This document shows, piece by piece, positions 8,359-16,140 of a DNA stretch of 49,344 nucleotides (its first letter is position 1; every line of letters starts with the position of its first letter). The stretch is from CAJXCL01 sp964394335 (GTDB lineage: Bacteria > Nitrospinota > Nitrospinia > CAJXCL01). The position numbers were made by a program, and so were the translations under genes. The notes under the pieces were generated by a model. The model made no database searches and had not been told where the DNA came from. It saw only the letters and a program-made list of their open reading frames with translations. The stretch is from positions 1 to 49,344 of the forward strand of contig CAYMVZ010000006.1 of NCBI GenBank assembly GCA_964394335.1, written 5' to 3'.

Positions 8359-9012
8359 TTAATGATAGTACATTGGCCCGATACGCATTCCGTGATTTAC
8401 TGCTTCCGGTAAACCCCGTAACAATGCTACAGCCAGAATAGCATGACTGAGTGAAGTCAAAAGAAGATTGGGGTAACGATAAAAAACATAAGTCCAAAAA
8501 TAGCCGGAAATAAAAGTTGCTGACATTAAAAAGAGATTAGGCGCATGAATCGAACTGAATAATACAGCATTAACCAGAGCCACCCCATATCGTGATCGCA
8601 GCAGATGTTTTAGTCGTAAAGAGAAAAAGCTCAGAAAGAAAAATTGTTGAAAGGCGGCCCAAAAAAAATATTCAAAGAACTTCATGATGGCTCCTCTATT
8701 CCATCCCAAGGAACCAGCCATAAAGCCCCAGGTACCAGCAATAATTAGACAAATAATTGTGAAAAGTGCATGGTATTTTATTGATAAGCTTACATTATCA
8801 AACCGAAGACCAATTGAAGCCATGTTTTCACCATGTAAACGATGGCTGACCAATGCAAATATTACCGCACATATTGCTGTGCCTATCACCAACCAGATAT
8901 TTTTAGCCGGTGCAATAAGCCATACTAGGCAGAAGGCATAGAGATATATAACAGAGATTTCAACTGCCGATATAACCGCATAGGTGCGCTTAGATTTAAT
9001 CTGATGCTCCAA
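8359..9012 (-). CDS. CPBP (CAAX protease/bacteriocin-processing)-like membrane protein with altered active-site motif
   Basis: A 217-aa membrane protein with about six hydrophobic segments, arranged as in CPBP intramembrane proteases. The second and third motifs are kept: FSSIH (H156) and SLSHA (H190). The first motif, normally EExxxR, reads QQ (Q122-Q123, in AAFQQFFFLSF), so the usual glutamate catalytic base is absent. It may be a non-peptidase member or a variant subfamily. The start is taken as TTG 9012, because the next in-frame ATG (residue 64) would remove two helices; GGAG lies 10 bases upstream of the TTG. Confidence 0.65.
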   Translation of the reverse strand: MEHQIKSKRTYAVISAVEISVIYLYAFCLVWLIAPAKNIWLVIGTAICAVIFALVSHRLHGENMASIGLRFDNVSLSIKYHALFTIICLIIAGTWGFMAGSLGWNRGAIMKFFEYFFWAAFQQFFFLSFFSLRLKHLLRSRYGVALVNAVLFSSIHAPNLFLMSATFISGYFWTYVFYRYPNLLLTSLSHAILAVALLRGLPEAVNHGMRIGPMYYH

Positions 9013-9285
9013 AAACCATCTTCTCCAAAAAACAATTTCACCTTTCCTGAGTATCTATTGATAGCAAAAAAATAAGTGAATTACAAAATTATGCGTCGGC
9101 AGGCTCAGCATGACATGTTAATAATTTTCCCGCATGACTGATGAGATTTTTTCCATAACTTAAGGCACTTTAAATTTCAGTTTGTTCGCTTTTTCCTGTT
9201 CGCCAGAAGCTTTAAGTTCTATTACTCTATCTCACTTTAGACACTTCAAAATCGACTACGGTTACACAGCGCTAAGAGACAATAT

Positions 9286-9837
9286 CTACAACCTGGCCAT
9301 AACCCCCTTATTAATTTCTTCCACCATTTCTTTACCAACCAAAATTTCAACAAGCTTCATAGCAAATTCCATAGCAGTACCTGGACTTCTGCTTGTAATT
9401 ATTTGCCCATCCACTACCACCCTATCTTCTTTGTATGATTCATTCTGCAACTCATTTTTTACAGAAGGATGGCTGGTAATATTTTTCCCAGCTGTTAATC
9501 CAATAGCTGATAGTACTGTAGGAGCAGCACAAATAGCAGATGTATATTTGCCCTGTTTATACATTCGTTGAATTATTTTTTTAACACTCTCGTCTTTCTT
9601 TAAATTTGTTGTTCCCGGCATCCCTCCGGGGAGTACAATCATATCAAAGTTTTCATCATTCACAACTTTGTTTAGTTGTACATCAGGGACTATTTTGATT
9701 TTTCTTGAGCCTGTTATTTCTCCCGGTTCTATCCCGGCTGACACTACTTCAATGTTAGCCCTACGTAAAATATCAATGACAGTAATAGTTTCAATCTCCT
9801 CAAACCCTGGAGCAACAAGGACTAATACTCTTTTCAT
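9286..9837 (-). CDS. DJ-1/PfpI (YajL-like) family protein
   Basis: A 183-aa flavodoxin-fold protein. It has the DJ-1 signature: E16 in GFEEIET, the nucleophile-elbow cysteine C103 in AICAAPTVL, and GGMPGTTNL. Members act as glyoxalase III, proposed protein/nucleotide deglycases, or chaperones in stress; the exact activity here is not determined. Length and motif spacing match YajL/DJ-1 rather than the longer PfpI-protease branch. It starts at ATG 9837 with AGGA upstream. It appears monocistronic, flanked by repeat-bearing gaps on both sides. Confidence 0.9.
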   Translation of the reverse strand: MKRVLVLVAPGFEEIETITVIDILRRANIEVVSAGIEPGEITGSRKIKIVPDVQLNKVVNDENFDMIVLPGGMPGTTNLKKDESVKKIIQRMYKQGKYTSAICAAPTVLSAIGLTAGKNITSHPSVKNELQNESYKEDRVVVDGQIITSRSPGTAMEFAMKLVEILVGKEMVEEINKGVMARL

Positions 9838-9877
9838 AAATAAATCCTATTAAAGCATGACTCCTGCTACAAAAATA

Positions 9878-9903
9878 TATTCCCGATCAAGTCTGGAATG
9901 ACA
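9878..9903. repeat. Solo copy of ATTCCCG...GGAATGACA intergenic repeat
   Basis: ATTCCCGATCAAGT followed by CTGGAATGACA. The same ATTCCCGATCAAGT sequence recurs at 44521-44534 beside a complete double-hairpin element, so this is a dispersed fragment of that family. Confidence 0.5.
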
Positions 9904-10006
9904 GGCAACTGAATAGGAATGACATTACTGAACTGGAAATAACAATTCTGCCTTTAGGGTACCGCTATTACGGCATTACGGCCGATAAAGAACAAAAAGA
10001 TCGTTA

Positions 10007-10795
10007 TTAGTAAAACATGTGTAATTTGTAGTTTATATCTTTACTTTTCAATCTATCACCTAAATAATTATCCAGTCGGGAAATTCCGTATATTTTTTTT
10101 ATTGTTTTGTCCACGTCATATTCCACGCGGCGATAATAAAACCGGTTGTCATCCACAATGACATAACATGCCTTAGAATTATAGTCTCTGGACTGGCCAA
10201 CACTGCCCACATTAACAATCATTTTTTTATTTTCTTCCATAGTATAAAAATTTTTAGTGTCAGAAGGTATCATAGTAAAATTTCCTTCACTGAAAATACC
10301 AGGCCTGTGTGTATGGCCTATAAAACAGACTTTTATTTTGTTTTGCGCCATATATTTAAAGGTCTCCAATGTGTCTTGATAACTCTTGATATATTCCATA
10401 TTACCTGTCGCTGAACCATGTGCAAAGAGGAAAAATCCATTTTTTACCATTTTTTTCATTTTTTTCAGGTATTGCTTATTCTGGGCTGACAATTCTTGGG
10501 AGACGGAGGGATGAAATATTTGATCCCGTGTCCATAAAACAGCTTGAGCCGCTATAGGATTAAAATCTTCCAATCCTTTACCAGATAAAACTGCCTCCTC
10601 ATGATTTCCAATTATGGTAAATATAAATTTTTCAGATAAACTGAGTACTTCGTTTGGATTTGGGCCATATCCTATAACGTCTCCCAAACAATAAAGTTCT
10701 TCGACTCCCTGGTTTTTTATATCCTCTAAGACAGCGGTGACAGCTTCAAGATTTGAATGAAGGTCAGATATAATCGCAAAACGTTTTGCATTCAT
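10007..10795 (-). CDS. Calcineurin-like metallophosphoesterase
   Basis: A 262-aa protein with the full set of metallophosphoesterase metal-binding motifs: SDLHSN (10-15), GDVIGYGPNP (38-47), GNHE (63-66), FAHGS and IGHTHRP. It belongs to the compact bacterial family that includes YfcE- and ApaH-like phosphodiesterases; the substrate (cyclic nucleotide, dinucleotide or protein phosphate) cannot be told. Its ATG overlaps the uvrA stop by 4 bases (10792-10795), so it is translationally coupled to uvrA. That invites a DNA-repair or nucleotide-signalling role, but coupling alone is not proof. Confidence 0.87.
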   Translation of the reverse strand: MNAKRFAIISDLHSNLEAVTAVLEDIKNQGVEELYCLGDVIGYGPNPNEVLSLSEKFIFTIIGNHEEAVLSGKGLEDFNPIAAQAVLWTRDQIFHPSVSQELSAQNKQYLKKMKKMVKNGFFLFAHGSATGNMEYIKSYQDTLETFKYMAQNKIKVCFIGHTHRPGIFSEGNFTMIPSDTKNFYTMEENKKMIVNVGSVGQSRDYNSKACYVIVDDNRFYYRRVEYDVDKTIKKIYGISRLDNYLGDRLKSKDINYKLHMFY

Positions 10796-13605
10796 AAAAC
10801 TTCTTTCAGAAATTTACCGGTATAAGATCTTTTTGCTTTAACTATCATTTCCGGCGAACCCGAAGCAACCACTTCTCCGCCCGCATCTCCTCCTTCCGGT
10901 CCCAGGTCAATGATATAGTCGGCTGTTTTAATAACATCCAGGTTATGCTCGATAACCACAACCGTATTCCCGGAATTGGTCAGCTTATTGAGGACATTTA
11001 AAAGATTTTGTATATCCGCAAAATGAAGTCCGGTTGTCGGTTCATCCAGAATATAAAAAGTTTGTCCTGTGCTCCTTTTGCTCAATTCTTTTGCCAGCTT
11101 TACACGCTGGGCTTCGCCACCTGAAAGAGTGGTAGCCGCCTGTCCAAGTTCGATATAACCAAGACCAACTTCGCTCATAGTTAAAAGTTTGCTTTTTATG
11201 TGAGGAATATGCTCAAAAAACTGCATCGCTTCATCAACAGTCATATTTAGGATATCCGAAATATTTTTATCTTTGTAATGAACTTCTAAAGTTTCCCTGT
11301 TAAAACGCTTTCCTTTGCAAATATCACAAGTAACATAAATATCCGGCAAAAAATGCATTTCAATTTTGATTGTCCCTTCTCCGCTGCACGCCTCGCAACG
11401 CCCACCTTTCACATTGAAACTGAATCTACCCGGTTTGTATCCACGTCTGCGAGCTTCAGGAACCTGTGAAAAAATATCCCGTATTAAGGTAAAAACCCCT
11501 GTATAAGTCGCAGGGTTGGAACGCGGCGTTCTGCCAATCGGCGACTGGTCTATATCGATAACCTTATCTATAGAACCGCTTCCAATAATTTTATCGAATT
11601 TCCCAGGTTTTTCTGAGGAATTATAAATATGCCTTGCAAGCGCTTTATAAAGAATATCAATTAAAAGGGTACTTTTACCGGAACCGGAAACTCCTGTAAC
11701 GCAAGTAAAACATCCCAGTGGAATATCCACATTAATTTGCTTCAGGTTGTTTTGTTCGGCTTTTAATATACGAAGATAAGAGCCGTTTCCATTTCTCCTT
11801 TTTTCAGGCACAGGAATAGAGAGTATCCCGGAAAGATATCTTCCGGTGATGGATTTTCTATTTGTCAAAATCTTTTTTGGCGTACCTTCCGCAACTATAT
11901 TACCACCATGGATTCCTGCTCCGGGTCCCAGATCTATCACATGATCCGCCGAAAGAATAGTATCGCGGTCATGTTCCACTACTATAACAGTGTTCCCCAT
12001 ATTCTTTAGACGCAGCAAAGTATCCAGAAGTCTCCGATTATCCCTTTGATGCAAACCAATGCTCGGTTCGTCTAATATGTAAAGAACTCCCATCAGGCTG
12101 GAACCTATCTGTGTCGCCAATCTAATCCTCTGTCCCTCTCCTCCCGATAAAGTTGCGGATGGTCTATCCAACGTCAAATAATCCAGCCCCACATCAACCA
12201 GAAAACCAAGCCGCTCCTTTATCTCTTTTATGATTCGTCTGGCTATAGCAAAATCTCTCGAAGAAAGTTTTAATGAATTAAAAAATTTAAGTGCTTCACG
12301 AATAGATAATTTAGTAACATCAATAATTCTTTTCCCCGCAATTGTAATTGCCAAACCTTCTTTTCTCAGTCGGGCACCATTACACCCAGGACAGGTATGG
12401 ACACTCATATACTGTTCAATCTCTTCTCTAACATAATGAGAGTCTGTTTCTTTGTACCTTCTTTCCAGTCTCGGAATAAGGCCTTCGAAAGGGCGATAAT
12501 AATCATAGCGGCTATTTTCTTTTTCATAATAAAACTTAATATTCTCCTTTCCCGAACCATAAAGCAGGAGATGCTGTTCACTTTCTTTCAAGTTTTTAAA
12601 AGGGGTAGAAAGCTTAAATTTATAATGCTTCGCGATCGTATCAAGCATTTGATGAAAATAAATAGAACTTTTTTTCTCCCAGGGTTTTATAGCGCCTGCC
12701 CTGAGAGATAATTTATCATTCGGAACTACAAGATCCGGGTCAATAGTTCTTTTATTTCCCAAACCATCACATTCACGACATGCTCCATGCGGATTGTTAA
12801 AGGAAAACATTCGTGGTGTAAGCTCCGGGTAACTGATTCCGCAATCAATACAGGCAAAATGCTCACTGAACATCATCTCTTCCCCATTTACTACCTGGAT
12901 AAATATAAATCCCTCAGACAGCTTTAATGCCAATTCAACGGAATCCGCCAATCTTTGTTCGAGGCCATCTTTTATAATAAGCCGGTCAATAACTACCTCA
13001 ATGTCATGTTTTTTATGTTTATCTAAAATAATTTTTTCATCCAGCTCTTTAGTGGCCCCATCTACTCTTACACGAACAAAACCTTTATTTTTTAGATCAG
13101 CAAATTCTTTCCTATACTCCCCTTTTCGACCACGCACAATTGGTGATAATACTTGTATTTTCGTTCTTGAAGGTAGAGCCGCTACCTGGTCGACAATCTG
13201 TTGAACAGTTTGGGAAGATATTTCCTTGCCACAGTTATAACAATGTATTTTTCCTATTCTGGAAAAAAGAAGCCTCAGGTAATCATAAATTTCAGTTACT
13301 GTACCGACTGTAGAACGGGGGTTCTTACTGGTAGTTTTTTGTTCGATGGAAATGGCAGGGGATAACCCTTCAATATAATCGACATCAGGTTTATCCATCT
13401 GCTCCAGAAATTGACGAGCGTACGCAGAGAGTGATTCCACATATCTCCTCTGACCTTCTGCATATAGAATATCAAAGGCAAGGGAAGACTTGCCCGAACC
13501 GCTTAGACCCGTAATAACTACAAGCCTGTCCCGGGGAATAGTAATGTCCAGGTTTTTTAAATTGTGTTCTCTTGCTCCTTTTATAACTATCTTATCAAGC
13601 GCCAT
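10792..13605 (-). CDS. uvrA: Excinuclease ABC subunit A
   Basis: A 937-aa UvrA, normal length. It has two ABC ATPase modules: the first Walker A is GLSGSGKSS near residue 33, with signature LSGGEGQRIRLA; the second is GVSGSGKST, with LSGGEAQRVKLA. It also has zinc-binding cysteine sets at CYNCGKE, CIDCG...CRECDG and the conserved CEACSGEG...CDICKGKR module that contacts DNA. UvrA dimers scan DNA for bulky lesions and load UvrB. The start is ATG 13605. It is the first gene of an operon with the phosphoesterase. uvrC lies 2.5 kb away on the other strand; uvrB is not in the window. Confidence 0.98.
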   Translation of the reverse strand: MALDKIVIKGAREHNLKNLDITIPRDRLVVITGLSGSGKSSLAFDILYAEGQRRYVESLSAYARQFLEQMDKPDVDYIEGLSPAISIEQKTTSKNPRSTVGTVTEIYDYLRLLFSRIGKIHCYNCGKEISSQTVQQIVDQVAALPSRTKIQVLSPIVRGRKGEYRKEFADLKNKGFVRVRVDGATKELDEKIILDKHKKHDIEVVIDRLIIKDGLEQRLADSVELALKLSEGFIFIQVVNGEEMMFSEHFACIDCGISYPELTPRMFSFNNPHGACRECDGLGNKRTIDPDLVVPNDKLSLRAGAIKPWEKKSSIYFHQMLDTIAKHYKFKLSTPFKNLKESEQHLLLYGSGKENIKFYYEKENSRYDYYRPFEGLIPRLERRYKETDSHYVREEIEQYMSVHTCPGCNGARLRKEGLAITIAGKRIIDVTKLSIREALKFFNSLKLSSRDFAIARRIIKEIKERLGFLVDVGLDYLTLDRPSATLSGGEGQRIRLATQIGSSLMGVLYILDEPSIGLHQRDNRRLLDTLLRLKNMGNTVIVVEHDRDTILSADHVIDLGPGAGIHGGNIVAEGTPKKILTNRKSITGRYLSGILSIPVPEKRRNGNGSYLRILKAEQNNLKQINVDIPLGCFTCVTGVSGSGKSTLLIDILYKALARHIYNSSEKPGKFDKIIGSGSIDKVIDIDQSPIGRTPRSNPATYTGVFTLIRDIFSQVPEARRRGYKPGRFSFNVKGGRCEACSGEGTIKIEMHFLPDIYVTCDICKGKRFNRETLEVHYKDKNISDILNMTVDEAMQFFEHIPHIKSKLLTMSEVGLGYIELGQAATTLSGGEAQRVKLAKELSKRSTGQTFYILDEPTTGLHFADIQNLLNVLNKLTNSGNTVVVIEHNLDVIKTADYIIDLGPEGGDAGGEVVASGSPEMIVKAKRSYTGKFLKEVL

Positions 13606-13641
13606 AATTAATTATAAAGCGGCAAGCCGCCGCAACCATAA

Positions 13642-13783
13642 TTGAAGCTCCCCATAGCAAGCTACAGGGAAGCTTCAATGTAGAGTAACACCCCCCTTAG
13701 TCCCCCCTCGAGGGGGGATTAAGGGGGGTGTTACTCACTATTCCCGCAGCACGCTGCTGAGAATGCACTCGCTAAACACTTTC
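13642..13783 (+). repeat. Composite palindromic repeat, copy 1 (TTGAAG hairpin ... GCTCGCTAAACACTTTC tail)
   Basis: It begins with TTGAAGCT (13642-13649) paired with AGCTTCAA (13671-13678). A large inverted repeat follows, then a CGCAGCACGCTGCTG hairpin and the tail AATGCACTCGCTAAACACTTTC split over 13762-13783. Other copies are at 35165-35391, 35927-36044 and 48210-48279, with a tail-only copy at 16088-16109. All are in the same orientation. Confidence 0.75.
13683..13736. repeat. 54-nt near-perfect inverted repeat (C6/G6-rich)
   Basis: Two 27-nt arms beginning GAGTAACACCCCCCTTA are complementary except for one G-T wobble, with no loop and TCGA at the centre. A 46-nt relative with a TTGT loop lies at 35294-35339 inside another composite repeat. 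It is a mobile palindrome rather than a terminator, since no T-run follows. Confidence 0.75.
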
Positions 13784-13864
13784 GGTAAGGAAAACCGAAT
13801 TCAAGTCTTCGCAGCTACTCTCCTTTGGGCGAATCTGCGGAGCCACGCTCAGCGGGGCGGAGCT

Positions 13865-13990
13865 AATTGAACGGTTTCCGATGGAAAGCCGCCCAAAGGG
13901 TTGAGGCCAGGGATGGCAGAGCTAAGCTCAGCTTTGCCACGCTCAGCGGGCTTTGCCGATAATCAAATAAGGTTTCCGCCCTGGTGAACG
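13865..13990 (+). repeat. Structured hairpin repeat, copy A
   Basis: A stem CGG/TTTCC...GGAAA/G/CCG (13872-13891, bulged G) is followed by an invariant core AAAGGGTTGAGGCCA and GGATGG (13895-13916). Next come a CAGAGCTAAGCTCAGC hairpin and a CGCTCAGCGGG motif. About 100 bases match copy F at 38644-38755, where the stem differs by paired changes. A shorter relative (copy B) lies at 35227-35271. Confidence 0.7.
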
Positions 13991-14211
13991 AAAAAAACTT
14001 GCTCAAGAAACAAGTTTTTACAGTCTAATAGTTTAAAGGTTAAGCATCAAAAAATTTTTTTCTGCATTGATATTATTATACATTATAAACACTTTTTAAC
14101 ATTGTATACATTAAGCTACGACGCGCCGCAACCATTTGATTTAAAATAAAAAATTGACCTTAAAGTGTATTTATGCTTGAATTAGGGCTTCTTACTAAGG
14201 GGGCTTAAAAT

Positions 14212-15660
14212 ATGAGTGAGGGTATTACCCTCAAAATATTAGGTGATTTTGGACCTTTTTCAAGGATCGGAAAGAGTATTGGATATCAGGTAAATGTTGG
14301 ACAGAACAGTTATCTGATAGATTGCGGAGCTCCCATATTTCATTTAATTGGCGGTCATGGCCTTAAAAAGATAGTGGGATTGATTGTTACGCACTGTCAT
14401 GATGACCATAAGAGGTGGTTCAGCGATCTCGCTCTCTTTCACAGGTATGCACCCGATTTCACCGGGAAGGTACCTCTAATCACAACGGAACTAATCAATG
14501 AAGATCTCAAAAAAGCGTCTGCCCCTTCCCTCTCCGGCACTCTATCAAAGTGTGGAAAACAAATCGTAGATATACCCTATGATGATTTCATTGATCATCA
14601 AATATTAGGTCCCCGCGAGAAATACCAAATAGTTTCATTAGACGAAGGAGGAGGAAAATCGCGGCTCTCAATTACTGACAGAGATGGGAATGTAACTGGG
14701 CCTGATGTGGCAAAAATTTTAATAAATCAAAAAACAGGAAAAAGGAGAATGCTTTTTAAAGATCCAGAGTATGGAGAATGGATTGAACCGGAAAGTTTCT
14801 ATTCTTTCGCTTCTAATATTTTTTATGAGGAGAATAAAAACATTTTTAGAGACAAAGAAGGTTTTGAAATTGAGGCACTCAAGGCTCCTGTATGGCACGG
14901 AATTCCCGGGATAGGGCTTAAAATTAAAACTGATAAAGAGACCCTGACATTCAGTTCCGACACTGCAAACGATAAAGAACTGTGGAGGCAGCTCTATACA
15001 GAAAAAAGAAAACAGCGATTTAACATGCCAAAAAATGAGTTTGAATCTGCTTCTGTTCTTTATGGAGATATCAATGATTATATAGAACGAACCTGGAGTG
15101 AGGAGCGTTACCAGCAGGCAATAAATGCTTTCAATGACGCAATTGTTGTGCACGATTTATCTGTGAAAAATAGCATTGTCCATACTGACTATGAAAAGCT
15201 GGAAAATGCTCATCTAAATAAGGACAAAGTTTTATTAACCCATTCTCCTGATAGAATAACTTCAGAATGGACATTATCCGATGCAGGCAAGACTTTCAGG
15301 GTAAAAAAGAACGAGTTATTTGAAGAAGTGGGTAGTAAACTTTATCGTATGAACGCAGATATATATCATAAAGAAAGTGGTAGATTTTTTGTTGGCTACA
15401 AAGACGAAAAAGGAAAACATGGTATTTACGAAAAAGACGGCCTTCTTCGAATTTTTGATGGCAAAGGGTTTACTGAAGGGAATCTATTATATAAAGTAAC
15501 GTTGTATGAAGATATATCAGGCAAATATTTTCCAAATTTAAATGAGGAAAATTCTTTTTATGTGGAAAGAAAAGACGGAAGAATAGAACTCGTTGAAATT
15601 AAAGATGATGGAAGCACAGGAAAGATCGTAAAAGATCTTAGAGATGAAATTCACGAATAA
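14212..15660 (+). CDS. Metallo-beta-lactamase-fold hydrolase with extra C-terminal domain
   Basis: A 482-aa protein. Its N-terminal ~350 residues have the MBL-fold metal set: D37 (LIDCG), H61-C-H63-D64-D65-H66, H229 (VWHGIPG), D250 (FSSDTA) and H344 (LLTHSPDR). That spacing resembles RNase Z/phosphorylcholine-esterase-like branches rather than glyoxalase II. Residues ~375-482 form a polar, strand-rich tail with repeated GKYF/GRFF-like blocks that I do not recognise. The substrate is unknown. It starts at ATG 14212 with a GGGGG tract upstream. It lies between the two nucleotide-excision-repair genes, with no evidence of shared transcription with uvrC. Confidence 0.75.
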   Translation: MSEGITLKILGDFGPFSRIGKSIGYQVNVGQNSYLIDCGAPIFHLIGGHGLKKIVGLIVTHCHDDHKRWFSDLALFHRYAPDFTGKVPLITTELINEDLKKASAPSLSGTLSKCGKQIVDIPYDDFIDHQILGPREKYQIVSLDEGGGKSRLSITDRDGNVTGPDVAKILINQKTGKRRMLFKDPEYGEWIEPESFYSFASNIFYEENKNIFRDKEGFEIEALKAPVWHGIPGIGLKIKTDKETLTFSSDTANDKELWRQLYTEKRKQRFNMPKNEFESASVLYGDINDYIERTWSEERYQQAINAFNDAIVVHDLSVKNSIVHTDYEKLENAHLNKDKVLLTHSPDRITSEWTLSDAGKTFRVKKNELFEEVGSKLYRMNADIYHKESGRFFVGYKDEKGKHGIYEKDGLLRIFDGKGFTEGNLLYKVTLYEDISGKYFPNLNEENSFYVERKDGRIELVEIKDDGSTGKIVKDLRDEIHE

Positions 15661-15750
15661 ATAGATATTCATATTAAATTTAGCCATTAAGGCGTCATCA
15701 CACGAAAAACAGCGTTATCCAATACACACGAAATTTTTAACGATATTGCC

Positions 15751-15778
15751 TTGAAAATTTTCAAAATGGTTTTATAAT
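15751..15778 (+). promoter_or_regulatory. Sigma-70-type promoter for the 63-aa gene
   Basis: TTGAAA (15751-15756) and TATAAT (15773-15778) are separated by 16 bases, a near-consensus pair. The predicted start of transcription is about 25 bases before the ATG at 15812. Confidence 0.6.
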
Positions 15779-15811
15779 ATATCTTAGGGGTTATATACAA
15801 AGGTAAAAAAA

Positions 15812-16003
15812 ATGGCTGAGAATAGCGTTTCTGCTGCGCCGTCAGGCAGAGATATTTCTTCATCACGGCTAACTAACAGTCAATCAGATGAGAAGGCAGA
15901 AAGACAAGTCCGTGTTATTGCCCGCCAGGAAAACAGTCAAAAAGTAAGGGCTCAGGCAATCGCTGAAACTCAGACCGGCAGGAAAATCAATATACGTACT
16001 TAA
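15812..16003 (+). CDS. Small hydrophilic protein, unknown function (63 aa)
   Basis: A 63-aa protein rich in Ser, Arg, Gln and Glu with no hydrophobic segment. It is probably disordered or helical and cytoplasmic. The case for a real gene is contextual: a near-consensus promoter ends 33 bases before the ATG, an AAGG lies about 9 bases upstream of it, and the amino-acid composition is not that of a chance ORF. I do not recognise a family. A repeat tail (16088-16109) separates it from uvrC. Confidence 0.5.
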   Translation: MAENSVSAAPSGRDISSSRLTNSQSDEKAERQVRVIARQENSQKVRAQAIAETQTGRKINIRT

Positions 16004-16087
16004 GCACTCCACAGTCACCACTTTTCAATTAGCAAATTCATATCTAAATAAACTCAAATCATTCTAATTGTTCTCCCTGCTGCAAAA

Positions 16088-16109
16088 AATGCGCTTGCTA
16101 AACACTTTC
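16088..16109 (+). repeat. Tail-only copy of the GCTAAACACTTTC repeat
   Basis: AATGCGCTTGCTAAACACTTTC over these bases, preceded by CTCCCTGCTGC, a remnant of the second hairpin. It is one of five copies in the window, again in plus orientation. Confidence 0.7.
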
Positions 16110-16140
16110 AATAATCTGCATAATTATCGGAAAAAAACCT

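Larger units (their letters stand above)
13606..14211. other. 606-bp gene-free divergent region between uvrA and the MBL protein, filled with repeats
   Basis: It holds, left to right: a GCCGCAACCA motif, a TTGAAG-type hairpin, a 54-nt near-perfect inverted repeat, the GCTCGCTAAACACTTTC tail, the structured hairpin repeat (see separate entries), and an AT-rich stretch 14040-14115. Promoters for both flanking genes must be here, but I see no convincing -35/-10 pair. No ORF with coding character is visible. Confidence 0.7.

Noticed and set aside
9182..9571. 129-codon plus-strand frame
   Set aside because: It is antisense to the DJ-1 gene for most of its length and has no family features.
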